A stretch of 64,000 bases of DNA from Ancylostoma caninum (taxonomy: Eukaryota; Nematoda; Chromadorea; Rhabditida; Ancylostomatidae). Where the stretch lies: contig JBAJFG010000501.1 of NCBI GenBank assembly GCA_037903475.1, forward strand, positions 62,001 to 126,000, in the 5' to 3' direction. Positions 12,101 through 27,100 of the stretch are shown here, piece after piece. The notes beneath the pieces were generated by a model. That model was not told the DNA's origin, did no database searches, and worked only from the letters and a program-made list of their open reading frames with translations. The position numbers and the translations under genes were made by a program. The stretch's first letter is position 1. Every line of letters begins with the position of its first letter.

Positions 12101-15100
12101 CGAATGAATGCGATGAATGAATGAATGAATGAATGGATGAATAATGAATGAATGAATGAATGAATGAATGAATGAATGAATGAATGAATGAATGAATTCG
12201 ATGAACGAATGAATGAATACGGTGTGCCAAATGAACGAAGGAGTGAAGCAATGTGTGAGTGAGCGAAGGATGACAATAAAGATAAAAATAAGAAATAAGA
12301 AATAAGCAAACAGACGAGAATTTTACCCTTGTAAATCTACACAAAACTAGCCCAATGTATAAAACTGTCAACATAGCAGCAGGGAATCGGCGGTATCCTT
12401 GCGGTAATTATCCACCCATTATACACAGATCTTCTTGTGTTTCGATATTTTTTATTGGTTTCCAATATTTTTCCGTACTAGCTACATATTCTCGCCAGCG
12501 GTGATTTAGCACTAATTCCTTCGAAATTTCCAAATTTTCACGGAAGAGGGCAACTCACATAATGTCCTTCTGAGCACCCGTCAGCTCATTCACCAGTGTA
12601 GTGAAGATCTCCTCCGAGGTTGTGTCTGCACCAGTAGTAGTTGTCGATGGTGTTGAGCTGATAGTTTCAGCTGTCGTGGGTGGGTCCGTAGATGTCTGAG
12701 TCGTTGGAGGAGGCACCGTTTCGACAGGTACAACTATTTCTGGCATGACGTCTTCATCGATGTCATTTTTGTTCAGCTGAAATATAGGTAAAGAAATAGA
12801 ATACCTGGCTACCAAGCACTTGAAGAAAAAACATCTTCTCATCAAGAAGAAGTGCGATTGAATGTGTATTTTGAAAAGTATTGTATTGATATTTAGTGAT
12901 GCACTAAAAAAACATTGACTGAAACTTCCCAGGACAACTTCATAGCACAGCCTAAGAATTTTTTTAATCATTCTTGCTGCCACTTAACGTTAGCTGTCAA
13001 ACCTATGCAGATTACCCTCTTTCTATTAGAATAATCTCTTGCGAACCGAGAGCTGTCCGCCATTGGTCCACCTCGAGCTCGCCAAAAGATCCCTATTCCA
13101 ATGACCAGTGGCGTTCGCGCAGCATTCACTCCCCCAACCTCTCTTCTCTTCGCCATCCAAATTCCTTTCTATCCATTTTTATAGTTTTTACTATTGCAGC
13201 TGTTTATTCATAGGCTCAATATCAATAAACATCACAAAAAATAGCTATAGAATGAAATAATTCCAAAATTGAGTATAATAATATGTATAAATATAAATAC
13301 TAGGGACTCACCGTAGGTAGTACCACTTGCGGTCGTGTACCAAATTCTTCGAAATGCTCTTCGTCTTCGAGAACCGGAACAGATGAGGTTGTAGTCTGTT
13401 CTGCAGGTGCTGAAAAATAAAACGCAATGTATGCAATGTTCAAGCAGGAACTGTGGAAACTTTGAAGTTCATGAAATGAGTGAGAATCACGATAAATATA
13501 TCATATTCCATTAGAACTAGCGTTTAGTACTAGTATGACAACTAAATTCTTGCTTTCACAAATTCTGCCAGTTTTTGACATTTTGATTTTTGCCTTATTT
13601 CTGCACCATATGATAGCAGACGGAGCTGCGCGTGGCTCTCTAAATTCCTGTGTCCTACACGGCATCCATCTTGTTACAATTATTTCTCCAGTGTGATTAG
13701 TAAATGACAAAAGTTTTGTAGTTTGCCAGAGCAAAATTCTTAAGTTTTTATGGGAGCAATCCTTTTGTGCAACAAAGAGTGGTGTATTCAAAGTAGTAGT
13801 AGTAGTAGTTTATAGCCTCCCATTAAAGGAGAAGTCAATGTCACTGCTCAGAAAGAGCTCTGTGATGGAGAAATCAACTTCGAATACAAGACTGTGATTA
13901 GGAACGCAAACGAGAACACTGTGAGCTCATCTGCTCGAACATTTAGAAGGATGATTGACATCTGCCATAGTTTAGCAAAGTGTACCTTCTCCTCTTTTCA
14001 AAGAAAAAACCTTATAGGTAGCACATCATGCAAAGCGAGAAAAACGTGGTCGGAGTTAATTGATGACCGCGCTTTTGAAGACCCTACTGATTTATTGCAA
14101 ACTTTGACGAAACAGTCGGGGGCAGGAGTTCCCTACAGATTTTCTATTTAAGCAGATATTCCACTAATTAAATAATGCTTGCCCTGATGCCTAAATCATC
14201 GATTAGAAAAGCAACAACTTATAGAGTTTGTTAGCTTCTAAACACTCATGCATTTCTGTGAACTGGACCGGCCGTAAACCTGGTCACAGCGCGCAGAGAA
14301 GCTGTCACAAAAATGGAAACGCACTACATATTCAAATTATGCATAGTTTAAATGGCCACTTGTCTTGTGATTTTTTTTTTGAAATAATTTTCAAGTATTG
14401 CATATCGTCAAACCCAAGAACTTAGTTGCCATGCTAATATTAGCATTTAGACAAGGCCCAGCGAGTAAATGAAAATGTAAATGCAAAATAGATAGTAGTA
14501 GAAAATGATTACAGGTAGAAGTAAGTGAGGCAATCAGGTCAATTATAACCGAATTGTATTATAGAAGACAAGTTCACCTGGTGCAGTAGTTAGATCTGGA
14601 GTAGTAGCCTGCTCCGTCACAGGCGCTTCTGTCTGCGCTTCGGCGACTTCGGCCACTTCTTCTTCAACCGTTTGCTCATGAACTTCTTGTAGCGTTGTTC
14701 CCTTAGACTGGAATTAATATGTATAATCACATCTCTTAAAGCATAAAAGTTTGGGTGGAATGAGTTGCAAATCCAGACTTCTGATGTCTACCTTTTCCCT
14801 AAGAACGACATCCTTTGTGCTAGAGAGGCTATCTTTCGAGAAGTCTTGGACATTCCTCCACTTTGAAAAGTCGCTGGAACCTCTCTAAAAAAGTGATTGG
14901 AATTTTCAAGGAAGATAATTAGTCCTTATTTGCTTTAGAAGCATGCTACAGATTTGTTGAATGAAACGGCATAAAAGATAAAAACGTTCAGATATAATTG
15001 TATAATATAACCTATTAAATAACTAAAATAACTTATTTGTCAGGGAAAACCTTTTGTATGAAACCTATACAAGAGGTTTTCCCCGATGGACAATTTATTT

Positions 15101-18100
15101 TAAAGACAAGAGAAAGAGTAGTGCTGCTGCTGCATGTTACGAGTAAATGCATTAAATTTCACAGGAATGACGAGCCAAAACTCAGAGACCAGTTCTAGGC
15201 TGAGATTTTTTTTGCATTGGAGCACTAGGAATCATAGTCGCTTGCACAGATAGGTATTCAAAAGGATATTCAAAGAGTTTGAAAAGTGCTGATGTTTGAT
15301 TGGTCCATTATTTGAATATTCGAAAATAAAAACTCGAAGACCACTGGATATGCAATCGCTTGTCACAACAAATGCTTCACTTGTAGAGATGACAAAGGAC
15401 ACCGACAGAGAGCACGTGATGAGAGGTAGAGAAGAAGATTTAGAGGTTACTTGGTCAGAAAATAGGTAAAATCCGTAAAAAGGGGAAGTCCATATCAGTT
15501 TTTCCTAAATATTAAAGCGGAGCGTATTAATCACCGTCTTCTTTTCTGGTTCAATAAGCTCAGATGGGTCCCAAACTCGTATGTCTGGCTGCTCTCTGGG
15601 AACCTCTTGACCGCTTCGTCCTTCATCACGAATATGCAGCGAGTTCAGCCTGAACAAGAAACTTTATTTTTGGACCAGCTGTTCGGCTAAGAAGAACGAT
15701 AAGACCCACGCCGCTTCAACTTCTTCTCGGTGAAGCTCGAACTGTTCTGCTTCCTGCGGATCCTGCAGAGATTCCATAGAACGAATCAAGAAATCAGGGA
15801 ATCGGGGGTTTTACTACGTTTAGCAGAAGGAGATTCGGAAAAGTTCGGAAAAACGTGGGGAAAAAAAGCGTGAAATTTCCATTTAGTGAATTTCCGTATA
15901 GCTATTGCTCTTCAAACACTATATAAACATGCATAAAATATCCAGAGTAGTGGGAAGAAGGAGTATTTTACTACTTACTACTGAATAATACCAAATGGTT
16001 GAATTATTCACCTTGGCAATTTCTGGCTCTACATCCTTATCGGCAGGAACTGTTTTCACCGCGAATTGCCGTGGTCCAGGAGGTCCGTATCCGCGTCCTA
16101 AATTTCATATTAATCTTTTAGATATACATGAAGCAGGGAGCAGGCAGAAATGTTGCCAATTTTATTAGAAAAAAAACAATTGCACTGCTTGTATCCTATT
16201 TATTTCTTCACTTCTGTATTCCACTCAGTCTCAGGCAGTTTCAGGGGACCGCCCGCGCCCCTTCTTTATTGTAGAGGACCGCCCGCGCACCCCTTTTTAT
16301 CTGAGCGGACCAGCCGCGCACCCCGTTTTATCTTAACTGACCAGCCGCGCACCCATACTTGTCTCACGGACCGCCCGCGCACCCTTCTTTATCTCAGCTG
16401 ACCAGCCGCGCACCACAATTGTAAATAAGTTCTTTTATGTGATATGCAGTATCACCTATCTTCACCCAACAGTGTAAATACAGTTCATTCGATCCCGTGT
16501 TGGTCTGCCCTACGTCAAATGCGTACCAAGGCCCTCAAACGTGTGTGCGACACGGATGATCGTTGTGAGTTGTAATTGCAATAAGGGATAGGCGTCACAT
16601 GAGCGCCATGGGGGCAGGGTCATATGTGACGGAGGCGGGAAGATGGGGGTCGTGTTGGAGGGAAGAGGGGGGTATGTAGAGGGGTGAATTGACCAGTGAA
16701 TATGCCGTGAAAGTTATGGTTATTTCATGACATTATGACGACTGACTGTCCCCCTTGTCAGTCGTAACCACTAACCATTACGTCACAACATGTAAAAACG
16801 GTACTGACAGGCAGCACATGCGAAAGATCAGCTGCAGGGCTGGCTTCTGCTGCACCACTAGTTCGATTCTCGATATTGGAAAAAAATTTTTTTTGAAAGG
16901 GCGGAATCGACTCAGAATAAATTGTGGGGCAAAGAGGGTGCAACTGTTCGGAGATGAAGTGCGGAAAGCTGATTCGATCGATTACTCATTCGTCTGTAGG
17001 CCATAGGTGCGATAGTCCGAGCCAAGGCTCAGACCCTCTTCACTTTGGGAGAGGGCCAATAGACCCCTTTCACCAAAGCAGTTACAGAAGACAAGGAAGT
17101 GAAGAAATCAAAAGTTTAGTAAAGTGAAACTGAACAAATTCAATGATAGAGGATCGATTCTATTGCTGTCCATGTGAATAAAGGAGTCAGGAATCGAAAT
17201 GATGTTAGTGTTGAATGGAGCGCGCAATGTGACCATTGCCGCAGACAGGGAAAATGACGAGCGAATTTCTATGTGAAGGATAAAGAATTAGATATGAGTC
17301 AGGGTATCTAATTGAAGCTTAAACTAGTAGAGTTCACATGTTAGAAGTGGGAAGCGATAGATAGCATGTTTGCGGAGAAATTTTTGAACACATAAGGGTA
17401 TGAAAAACATAGCATGTATGTTTGTAAGATCATTATGGAAAAGTTCGTGAACTAAGCGGAAAGACGATAGTCCTCCACAATTTGCAAGGATTTTCTCTTC
17501 ATTTTCGTGTATGAGTTGTGATAGTTAGCGTAAGATGAGCAGGCAAAAAAGTGGTACCAACAGGACGGTGGAAAACTCTACAAATTAGGTGTTTTTCAAA
17601 GGATTTCGTCTTGTGTTTCCGAGAAAGTGGTAACTATTTACATGTATACATACTAGAATAGATGTGCTTTCCACCCATATACAAATGTATGGGGGAAACC
17701 CTTTTCTGGTTGAAAAATAGGGTGGGTGAGCCGAAACAACGGGGCATTTTCGTGCCCGTTGGTAGACAAATGGCGAGGTAGTGCGATGAGGGAGGAGAGG
17801 CGCGCGCATGGGGTGAGAATTGCTTCAGAAACATTCTCACCCCCCTTCACAGGAAAAGACCCGCAACCACATGAAACGAGATGTGGTTTATCAGTTGGGG
17901 GATTGGAGGAGGAGAACATAGATACCCTTCACTCCTAGGTTTCGCTTCCGAATAAAGGCGTAATAAGCAAAAATTGCTCAAAAGCAGGTGTAATTTCAGT
18001 GTCAAATTTTTGTATGTAGGAGAGAAGAAATGTTGTGCAGTTGTGTATGTATGAGTGGACCATATCATGAGGGTGTGCTGAGGACTATCTTCATTCATGT

Positions 18101-21100
18101 AATCAATGGCTGTTTCCTCACTTGAAAGCAGTATCCTAGAGCATCCGCAGCACGATAGCGATGACTCATCACTATCGTACGGTTTCATGAGACGCTTAAA
18201 CGGTGCGTTTGCAGAAATATATTGCAAGATTTGCTCAGTTTCCACGGCATTTGAAGACATGTTGGGTATTACATCAAGGGATAGGGCTTTAACGCTTACT
18301 TACCAATACAACAACTCTTGCTAAAAGAAAGCAGAAAGCCCCCTTCCCCCGGTCGACACCCTTCACTTTTTGCCTGATGACCCCCTTCACTTTGGCAGGG
18401 GCGTTGTCATCCCTATCGCACCTATGCTGTAGGCCCCAATAGTTCGTAGAAAGGTAGAGCAGTTTAGACCTTGTGCTGAAGTTGTCCGACCTAAGACCAA
18501 AGATCTAAATCTGAAGTTGTCAGAAGACCTACTGGGTCTCGGAAATGATGAGCTAAAAATTGCCGACAGCAAAGCTTGTGCCAAGTCCGGGTAAATTAGC
18601 TATCTGAATGGTTCTCTCTTTCTTATCAGGGTCGAGCTCCTTAAACTTTCTTTGAAGATTTTTCATTGGTCTCGTATATAGCGAAGAAGAAAGAAAAAAG
18701 GTGCATGACATGCTAGTTCTGAGCGAACAACGTGGAGACCACTTTTTAAAGCCTTGCAGAAGGCCTTGAGCTGCTGAGGAATCCTTATATATCTCCGCCA
18801 GCTGCGCTGAGGTAGTTTTTCCTAGGAAGGATGTAGGCGGCTACTCGCATAGTGGTGATTCCTTTCATGGCACCTTCAAATGGGTCGCCAACAGTGTAAG
18901 TTCAATTTTCTTCTTCCCATAAATTTTTATTATCCTGAGTTCTCCTTCACCCTTTACTGGAAGGCGCGCGTTTGGGCTCAGCCAAAAAGAGGTGTGGCTA
19001 ACGCGTCCCACGGGAACGCAAGCAACGCGCCACCGCTAGGTGGCAGTCAGGAAAGATCACGCAGAGGGGTGTAATTCTTGAAATGTAATTCTTCAAACCC
19101 TCCAAACTTTTCCCATAGAAGGCTACTTGCTGGGCTGATCGAGGAATCGGTGTCCATTTTGTCAAATGACGTCATTTTTATCCACTTGAAGAGCTAATCT
19201 TCGGGTTCAGTCCGTGAAATAAACCCTCTGTACAATATTTCAGGCGATTCTACGATCATTCATCAGATTCATGAATCCCTCTACTGAATATAGAGTTGCG
19301 TACCAATACCCTCTTTGAAGACCTCCCTGTTGCCACGTTTATTGAATTTCCGCCTAGATAACCGGAGAAATTCATTTGCCTTCGTTTTTGGTTTTCGTGC
19401 CTGTGAATTTTCGTTTTTCATGATTATATCGAGTTTTATGCTGTTGAGATGCGTATTTGAACGAACAAATAAACCTAAGATGATGATATACATATGATTG
19501 ACGATGTCAGATGCATGACAAAGATGTATCGGAACGGAAAATATGCAAAGAAGGCTGAATTCAAAAAGAGAAAGCAAGGGTGCTCGTCTCGTCAGGAAAT
19601 GTAGCGCGGCCCGTCAGCAATTGGGTGCGCGGCTGGTCCGTTTTAGATCAGATGCTGACCGCCCGCGCACTCAATTGCTGACCAGTTTTCATCCCTTACG
19701 CGGCCCGTCAGATTTAGGTCAGCGGCTGGTCCCCTAGAAGTGCCTGAGGTGATGTAAGATGAAGAACAAGAAAAACACTAAATTTTTTCATTGAACACAT
19801 GAATAAATTGAGCGGTTCTATACTCCTAATTCTGTAACATTTTTCATTTTTATATGCTCAATGTTCCCTCAGTAGATTTTTGTATGAGACATTTTATCAC
19901 GAAATGATACCCACTTCCTACCGGCGTTTCTAAGCGAGAGATGAGAGCGGAGGCACCGAAGTGGAGGCGTGGCCTAGTTCTACATCCACGACGTCCTCTG
20001 TCGCGATTGGCTTATTACCTTGCTCGCACTACGAGACATTGAGGGTGAAGTCCGCAATAGGAATTTGTCGCATATGGCAGGGTGCGAAGCGGTTATAGAA
20101 TGTGTCTTGTATAAAGTGAATTTACCCTTTTGATGGCTTTCAAATTGGGAATGGTTTAGCAAACAAAGATAAGACACAAAAAAATGAAAAGATGGAGAAG
20201 AAAAAACTATTAGGAATGAGCATGCACAGCGCTGGTCAATTATTTTTGCATCACAGAAGACCACCCATGTGATCTGGTGCGGCGGACCAGCTGGACGTTA
20301 TGGGCGTTGCCGGTACTGATGTTTTGCCAAAGTTTTTTTTTGAAATGAAAACAAATTCACAAAAAAGAAATGGTGACGAACATGAGCAAAGCAGCAAAAC
20401 GGACAACTTTGACAACCATAGCGTCCAGCTAGTCCGCCGCGCCGCGCAGCTGGTGCAACGCGGCAGAATTTCTGTAGTGCAAAAATGACTGGCCAGCATT
20501 ATATGTGCGCACTACTTTTATAAATGAGAAAAAATACACACAGTTCCCTAATTTCAGTTACCATCAGCACAGTGGCGAACGCAGAAAGTGGGCGGGAGGA
20601 GGGGGGGGGGCGTGGGAAAAAAGTGGGATCTCCGCCGATTTGGGGACCCAGACGGAAAATAAAAGTGATAAAAATAATAATTATAATAATTAATAACTAA
20701 TAAAAATTATATAAGAAACAATAATAAAAATAAACAAGTAAAAATAAACTAACACAAGATGTTTATTTGTATTGTAAAGTAAGTTCAAAAATTTGGCGAC
20801 CCATTCTCGGGGGGAGGGGGCGCCCCCCCTGCGTCCGCCACTGCATCAGCAGTTCTGTCGTGAATTTTTGATGAGCGCTCCTTCAGAGGCCTTTCTTCCA
20901 AGAACTATCGGTTGACACCAAGTTATAAACTATATCAATTTATCTAAAAGTTACTTTGCTACCAATACATGGTGTATTTTTACTTTTGATTTCATTGCTG
21001 AGGGAGATGCAGACACCACTCTGCTTCTCTGCACTCTATCAGAAGTAAAAAACGTACGTTTGCCGGGATGAGCTGGTGACCTAGATGAATGGTGATGATT

Positions 21101-24100
21101 CTTCTCGAAGTCGCTCACCGAGATTGGGGTCCTTTCTCCTGAAAACGATTGGATCAGAACTGGTTCTGGAAAAATATGCGAGTTAGCATCTAACTAGTAT
21201 AAAACCACATAACTAGCCAACTATTCAAAGGATGGTAAGCCAAGCCAATCATGGAGGGTAAACAATATTCATTCGCAGTTGAAGCATCTACACTTGCACG
21301 GCACACTGTTTGCACTCACCCTGCTGGATTACTGTAGACTACCGTAGCAAAATGAAACCACGAACAGTACAGCCGAATTGCAATGATTCATTACGGTATT
21401 GCATGACAACGTTATGGCACAGGAATATTACAGTACAAAGGGGTAAGTACGTAGGCAATGCTCCCACCAAACATTCTATGTGGGCGTAGGTGTGAAAGAG
21501 GTTGAGCAAGCAAAAACTCCACGTTCACTGATTCTATAAATCAATTTTTTAACTCCTTCTTCCCATTACCACCGGACTAGCATGTCCAAGGCACGGTTGC
21601 ATCATTGGATGGATGGGTAATCACACAGCCATGCGTGTAATTACTTTTATTAGGTGTAACACCTGGATACACACAACGTCCTGTGTGGGTAAACACGTTG
21701 AAGAAGGCCAGGTAAAGGGTAAATTTGGAAACGTTGGTACGTTTACCACGTTAGTCCCAATGATGCACCCAAGCTTTGGTCGATTATTTTGGTAACCCAT
21801 CATGATTTCTTTTCCGGAACTCAACACCCATATTATTCTAAGTGAATAGTTATGTGAACCTTAGGTTTTCACAGCAATTGTGCTTTATGATAATATTTGT
21901 TATTGATCGTGGATTTTATGAGATTGATATTATATTATTTATTTAAAATGTAGGGGACATGGGTAAATGTAAGGAAAGGAAGAATTAGGGGAAGAAGGAC
22001 TGGGTATACGTACGCAGGGGTTTGTCAGTGACCGGAATTGCGATATTCATGATCGCTTGCTGGAAGATTGTGACCTTCCCGCTCTTGTAGGCCCGCACGC
22101 ATAATTCAAAGGATGGGTAATCCTGTACCCATGGATACGACTACCTATGGGTAGCGGTAGGGTATAGACAACGTCCCGGGTGAGCAAACATTGTGACGAC
22201 TGCCAGGCAAAGGATATGGGTACGTTTTCAAATTATGAAACTGGGTCATAAAGTGGGCGAGTTCTCTAGAATAGTTATACTTTGCCCAACTAGCTCGTCT
22301 CAGTCAGCATTGACAAATATTGGAGAGGACACCAAGATAAATTGATTTTTCTTTTCGATTTTGCTGGAAACTCGTTCATTTCTAATGAACGAGAAACAGA
22401 CCACCTTCCTGGGAATTTTCAAAAATCCTGCTATAGAAAGTAGGATGAGATACTAGGAAATACAATATTGTTGAATGCAGTAGAGGTAGGAGTGAGAGGT
22501 TCTTAACGGGAAGAAATCCAGAATCCAAAAAAGACGCCCAAACACTGAGATATATTGTGTTTTGGTTAGAATTCTACAATTTTTGCGCTTTCCTCCAAAA
22601 CATCGGCATTATTTCTTGGAAAAAAAATTGGTCTTCACACTCTAGAAGTTCTTTCATTTTGCTCTAGCTTCTCTCAAAATTCATATCAACAAAAGAAATT
22701 CGATAAAGGGCCTACTGATCGCCATTTAGTGGTTTTGGTATCCCATACACACTTCCGTAAACGCCTTTAGCCAGATTGTCATCAAAAAGCGGGTCTTCCA
22801 GCCATGGATATACATATCTCGGAGTGGTAATAGCTATAAAAACCTGTTCCTCGTTAGCACCAACTTTTTCCGTAGGAAGCAGTAGACTCGGAACAGGGCT
22901 CGTACTAGCAACTGGCTCCGGGCCAGGGTTTGGCTCCGCCCTAACGCTACTTAGAGAGGGTTTCTGGATGTTGTCTAGCACTGTCCAGTCATACTCGGGA
23001 TTCTCCACCCATTTGAACACTTCCTTGGAGGAATCAACACTGCCTACTTGTGGCTTTGCCTCCAAGGACTGAACATCTACTGTAGGGACGCCAGCGACTT
23101 TTGTGATGTCAATCACCGAGGACTCACTTATGGGCTCAGCAGCATGGACTCGGAAGCCGCCCGATTCTGGTTTGGAGAGCTTAACAAAGTTTGGATTATT
23201 TTGCTCCTCGGCGGCGGGGAAGTCGTCCGGGTAGAGTTGTCGCATCGCCTCGCGACGGTCGGCTTCGTACGGATCGACGACGTCGTAGTCGGACGGTGCG
23301 GACGGGTTGTGATGTGAGTGGCGCACTGAGGGGTCACATGGCTTGAACTCCTGAAGTATGTGAACATCAACAACTTACCATGCATCACGACCGCCATACT
23401 ATGAACCCTACAGACGGAGCGAGACATATAACAAAGCCGGTGCTTCCGCGGCCTTTAAGGTAATAAAGCGAAACGGCAAAATTTACACTAATTTTTGCTG
23501 AAAAAAAAAACGAACCGTTCCTCTTTTTTGCACAGTTTAACCACATTATTTTAGTCCAACCAAGATCAAAATAAACAGGCTCATACAGACATATCACACA
23601 GACCGCTGCGAATTAATCGATAATGCATGGTGTTCCATTTCCTCTGAAATGTCGCCCTCGTATCTGAGCGATTCTGCTTATTAACTTCTCGTATATGTAC
23701 ATATTGTACTGACATTACTTATTCATTTCTATAGTACTGTATATACAGTATGTATATACAGTACTGCTCCTAATCTTTGCGCGCTAAGCGTTAAACCGTC
23801 GCTAAGCGTCGCTCTTTCATAACATCCTTAGAATGAAATCAATTCCAATTTTTTTGAAAAGCCAAATAGTGCGTTTCATGGCGAATCTTACTATATATAA
23901 AATTTTCAACATCGTGCTTTTTAATCTGCAGAAAATACCATTAAAAATGAAGTATATTGATCACTCTGGATTAAGGCGGTCAGGTACAAGGAAGTCTGCT
24001 CAAATTTGTAGTGATTTTTTTTTGACCGGTATAGAGAACAATATTGAAAAATTCATGAATCATTCATTGTAATACAGAGATTCCATATATTCAGAAAAAA

Positions 24101-27100
24101 TTGGATATTCTTATTTCTAAGAAATTTACGAACGGGAGACGCTTTGCGACGTATTAGTGCGTCGCGCGCGACCTTTTTGCAAGGATTAGGAGCAGTACTG
24201 TAAATTAGCGTGGTATCTTCACGCACAAAGAAAGAAAGAAATAAACATAGAAGCAGCCGCAATGCAGTGTCAGTAGGCTGATCCTGCGACCAACCAAAGG
24301 GAAGACATTGCAGGGTTCGTTTGGCAGGAGATTTTAGAAAGTGATAGTAGGAAAACAACAAAATGAAAGGAATAACACTGCATATGTCAGAACTGTCAGA
24401 GGAAAGCCTAAATAGCTGATCAGCCGGCAGATACCACGCCGCAGCTGTAAATGCAGACGAAGTCGCATACGCACTCCCTGAGCTGCCACTTAACCAATTA
24501 TGATCGGAAAAAAATTTGGCTACATGCCAGCTGTTAACAACAACGTAGGTTGCTGCAATGTGAAAAGAAAAAATATATGTCGACTCGGCGGATATTTGTG
24601 CAGCACTTTGTAGACAAGATAAGGATGTAATGAGAGAATCGCTAAGACCAAGCAAAAAAAAGGAGAAAACGGTAGAATCCTCGGTAAGTTGTTTCAGGTT
24701 CAAGTGCAAGTAGGAGCAGAATTTCGCAGTTAGACTTCTACGCGGCTGAGTCATGGATGAATTGTCCTATGCAGTTAATCACTAATAGCAGCGAAGATTC
24801 TCAGGGTCCAAGTATTTTTTTTTTCAAAAATCTTCCTAAAACACATGTATCAGAGGAGAAAGGAATGAATGAGATAAAAGGCTGAGAAAAGAAACTAGAG
24901 CTACACCGTCATCTTCTAATGCTAAGTCACAGATCTCGATTTTATAACTATGGACACAAGGAACGCATGCGCAAACATTTCGCGACAATCCACATTACAA
25001 GAAATCAATGTCATTTTTTGAATCCTCAACGCTTCATCAACAAATTTTCATATTAGTAGCAAAAAAATTACAGCGAAAAAAAATGTGAATAGATAATCAA
25101 ATGTGGTCCATGAATAATTACATGTTTTAAAGTCGAAATGAACAGAACTCCATTAGAAAACTACGGATTAAAGCGTTAACCCACCTTGTTAGGTCCAAGA
25201 CAATTAAATCCTCTGACAGTGTTACATGCTCGTACTCGCATCCGAACTCCATTGGTGCAGAATGACCAGGCGGACCATGCTGCCCACACGGAGGCATATA
25301 CTGAAACGAAGTAGTCTGATAGCCCAGAGTTTCCCGAAGAAGTTGATATCATCCCAAAAAAATCCTCTCTCCCTGCAATGACGTGCGTTTTAAGGGCTAG
25401 GAATGCTGTTCCTAGGGTCGTAAGGAGGACTATGGCAATAATTAGCTAAAATCCTTGAAAAGTGGCTCAATGATGGGAGAACTTTTTCCATCAAATCCCT
25501 CTCTGGATTTTTTTACCTTTCACTTCATTTATTCGCGCTGAGGGCTCCCCAGGAGTGCGCCTACAGTCGCTACCATTGCCGGGATCCAAGCAAAGAATTG
25601 TGGCAATCGATAAGCATCTTTCCTATGGTCGTTATCGCTTTCATTGCAGGTTCAATTTATTTCATTTAAAGCGGAGACTCTTCATGTACCCTAAATGGGC
25701 ACTTTCTCCGAGTAAGAGACATAGAACCGGGGTAGCATGCATCACTGGGGTTACCTTGAAGCTGCACGAAAATTACCCATTTTTAATAACGGCATCGAGA
25801 CATTTATCCTGGGTAATCTCAATTATGCGTTCACGTCTTGTAGGGTTGCGATGAAAAAAAAAACACCTTCACCAGAAATTTTACACGGACTGCAGGAAGA
25901 AATTCACCTCTTTTTAAGCAATCCTTCAGTTCACCCATCCTAACGGAATCTACCCCCGCCCATCCAACCCTCCACCGACCCCTCTCTTCCAGAGAACCTC
26001 CCTTATTGTGAAAGTTCGACGCTGCCTCCGAATCAAGTGGAAGTGATCTCACTGATTAGTGATCACCGCACACGCTCGCTCACTCGCACGCACGTGCGCG
26101 TATGTTGTCCGTTTTCGATTTCGGACGAAATTTAGTGGGTCACATCGCCTATCACTGGCGCTGAACCTGCAACATCAGCGCTGGCGATTTCGCATAACTC
26201 GATGATTACAGCCACCCCCAGGATAGTGATCCAGCCGGAGAAAGTTCCGGATCGGCAACCGATGCACGCAGCGAAATGATCCATAACATCCCGGCGCATC
26301 CTACGCGCTTCTGGATCTTGATGAAGGTGAAATTGCTCGCAAACAAAAAGACATTTAAGCGGTTTGAGCAGCAAAAGAAAGCGCTCCGAGGAACGATAGG
26401 AGTAGGCAATGGATGTGCGCTGCTTCAATGAGTCATAAAAGGTACGTAAAAGGAAGATAATCGTGTAAAAACCATGGGAAACTTGGGTAAATGAGAAAGA
26501 TTGACGAATAACCTAGAAAACAAAGAAAAGAGCGAAAGCTTACCGAATTCCGCGTTAGGAGGAAGAGGTCGAGGAGTGACGAAACCTCGGAACTGATTAA
26601 GTTTTCCCGTTGGAGCCCACTCTGGCTCGGGTGTTTGTGCAGCTAAAAAACCGAAATTAGCGACAATTAAGGACATAAAACAGCAAGAAAATCAGGAATA
26701 ACTCTAAATGGAACTTTCTCAAGAAGCAGTGAGATGTAGGGGCAGTAAGAGACTTCGGAAGGGTTTCTCCGTGTTTTCAACTACATTATTGAGAATTTCT
26801 GCTACTTTCCAGATACTAGAGGTATTTCATATTGTAAAAAAATCATGAGTGACTTCAGGCATTCCGTTTCAAATAAGAGGGTGAAACACATTGTAGATGA
26901 ACTTAAATCTGCCAAAGTGCTGTGCAGCTGTAGTTTCTTATCCGGTAAAAAAATGACATATAGGTCACGAAGAAATCGAAACGTTTGGAAATTTTTTCAT
27001 TTCAATTCATGGAAATCGCAGTAACAATCGAAATTCCATCCAGTATACTGACTCGTAAAGAATTCCTTAAAACTGTATCATACTAAAAATAAAAAAAAAC

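Noticed and set aside
11914..12374. Two long minus-strand frames rich in His-Ser-Phe-Ile
   Set aside because: They are translations of the TGAA/TTCA tetranucleotide repeat.
24053..24754. 233-codon minus-strand frame
   Set aside because: Not recognised; it overlaps the right end of the TA-flanked MITE, is Ser-rich with no clear start context, and has no splice partners. Left out as a gene, though it is long for chance.
26126..26300. Minus-strand frame with a hydrophobic stretch (WITILGVAVIIEL)
   Set aside because: Considered as a signal or membrane exon of the TSP1 gene, but exon 26544-26642 joins 25185-25300 directly in phase, and the 34497-34563 exon supplies a better signal peptide.
26643..26676. 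Start codon MSLIVANFGFLAA directly in front of exon 2 of the TSP1 gene
   Set aside because: It would be a very short signal peptide; the upstream signal-peptide exon at 34497-34563 matches phase and splices to the TTTTTTAG acceptor here.
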